Assembly: GCA_003244125.1 (NCBI GenBank)
Contig: QHBL01000234.1
Coordinates: 1-5,765 of the forward strand
DNA from: Chthoniobacterales bacterium
Lineage (GTDB): Bacteria; Verrucomicrobiota; Verrucomicrobiae; Chthoniobacterales; UBA10450
Direction of reading: 5' to 3'
Length of the DNA: 5,765 nt
In this document: positions 5,062-5,765 of the stretch, in pieces
How positions within the stretch are numbered: position 1 is the first letter of the stretch
How the letters are laid out: each line of letters starts with the position of its first letter
The notes under the pieces: generated by a model
What the model saw: only the letters and a program-made list of their open reading frames with translations
What the model was told of the DNA's origin: nothing
The model's database searches: none
Position numbers and translations under genes: made by a program

Positions 5062-5765
5062 ACCCTGCTTCTGTAGCGACCATCGCCGACGGCCCATCCC
5101 CCGTAGTTAGCTCGGGTGAAATGCGCCAGGCCGAAAGCGCCGCCTTTGCTCGCGGCATTTCCGCGGAAGCTTTGATGGACGTTGCCGGCGCGGGCATCGC
5201 GCGCTTCGTCCAACAATTTTTCCCAAAACCGGGCCGCTGCCTCGTCTTCGCCGGCAAAGGCAACAACGGCGGAGATGCTCTCGTCGCGGCCGCTCATCTG
5301 AAGCGCGCCGGGTGGCAAACGGACGTTTGCCTCGCCTACCCTGAAGCTCAGTGCGCCGAATTGCTGCGCAAGAAAATCACGGAGTTTCGCGAAAGCGCTG
5401 CGCCCGAGCCTGCGAGCAATGCTCAGACCTCGTTAGTTATTCTCGATGGCCTGCTCGGCCTCGGTTCGAAGCCGCCGCTGCGCGATCCAATCGCGAAGCT
5501 CGCGCGCGAAATCAATCGCCTCCGTCGCCGTGACGATGCCTATGTCTTTGCCGTCGATCTTGCCAGCGGTCTCGATGCCGACACCGGCCAAACCGATCCC
5601 GATTGCGTCATGGCCGATTTCACCGTCACGATTGCCGCAGCCAAACGCGGCCTGGTCGCGGACGATGCGATCAATCTCGTCGGCCGTCTTGAAGTCGTCC
5701 CGCTGCCGGAGCTGAAAATGCCGGACAAAAACGAGACGGTCGCGTGCGCCGCATCGTTGCGGGGG
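5058..5765 (+). CDS. nnrE: NAD(P)H-hydrate epimerase (YjeF_N domain), 3'-partial
   Basis: The frame runs open from the GTG at 5058 to the window end (236 codons, no stop), so the gene continues outside. The enzyme interconverts the R and S forms of damaged, hydrated NADH or NADPH so that a dehydratase can repair them; it is cytoplasmic. Seen: SSGEMRQAESAAFARGI and ALMDVAGAGIA (19-48), the usual N-terminal helix region; FAGKGNNGGDALVAAAHL (64-81), the phosphate-binding signature; VILDGLLGLGSKPPL (127-141) with the conserved Asp at 130; VFAVDLASGLDADTG (163-177); and FTVTIAAAKRGLV (188-200), followed by GRLEVVPLPE. In the VDxPSG motif the proline is replaced by alanine (A169). The GTG start is preferred because it couples to the amidase stop; the next in-frame ATG (5121) would cut into the conserved region. 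Many homologues are fused to an ADP/ATP-dependent dehydratase domain (bifunctional Nnr); whether that is so here lies outside the window. Confidence 0.9.
   Translation, partial: MNPASVATIADGPSPVVSSGEMRQAESAAFARGISAEALMDVAGAGIARFVQQFFPKPGRCLVFAGKGNNGGDALVAAAHLKRAGWQTDVCLAYPEAQCAELLRKKITEFRESAAPEPASNAQTSLVILDGLLGLGSKPPLRDPIAKLAREINRLRRRDDAYVFAVDLASGLDADTGQTDPDCVMADFTVTIAAAKRGLVADDAINLVGRLEVVPLPELKMPDKNETVACAASLRG

Noticed and set aside
1..5765. Defence system, CRISPR, prophage or integrative element
   Set aside because: No nuclease, transposase, integrase, toxin-antitoxin pair or regular spaced repeat is seen; gene content is housekeeping, envelope and signalling.

Overview
The window is GC-rich, densely coded chromosomal DNA. 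All seven genes I can support lie on the + strand. The family mix points to a soil-type member of the Verrucomicrobia (Spartobacteria, Chthoniobacter/Udaeobacter-like): a CNNM/CBS protein ending after its CBS pair, a stand-alone tandem-ACT protein, an Ala/Pro-rich membrane-anchored TPR protein, a receiver-PATAN protein, and a palindromic repeat of the kind scattered through soil bacterial genomes. This assignment is inferred from family resemblance remembered by eye, not from a search. I see no tRNA, rRNA, CRISPR array, transposase or phage gene.

Left part (1-1292). The window opens inside a CNNM/DUF21-CBS membrane protein whose 5' end lies outside. After a 169-bp gap, holding a hairpin just past the stop, a weak promoter candidate and a possible repeat relic, comes a 156-residue tandem ACT-domain protein. 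It has the only clear Shine-Dalgarno site in the window.

Middle part (1293-3225). A 140-bp gap carries a perfect TTGACA -35 box. Two translationally coupled genes follow, sharing a GTGA overlap. The first is a membrane-anchored TPR protein with an unassigned beta-rich C-terminal domain. The second is a response-regulator-like protein whose receiver has lost every phosphorylation residue and which ends in a PATAN/DUF4388 domain. This pair is the best candidate for an uncharacterised signalling or scaffolding unit.

Right part (3226-5765). A palindromic repeat (3227-3338) separates the middle pair from a second apparent operon. That operon holds a secreted protein of unknown function with an immunoglobulin-like beta-sandwich pattern, a secreted minimal N-acetylmuramoyl-L-alanine amidase with a lysine-rich tail, and the start of an NAD(P)H-hydrate epimerase gene, again joined by a GTGA overlap and cut off by the window end. 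Amidase next to nnr recalls the E. coli nnr-tsaE-amiB neighbourhood.

Nothing here is a clear-cut novel defence or mobile system. The unusual points are the non-phosphorylatable receiver coupled to a membrane TPR protein, the repeat, and the architecture of the amidase.
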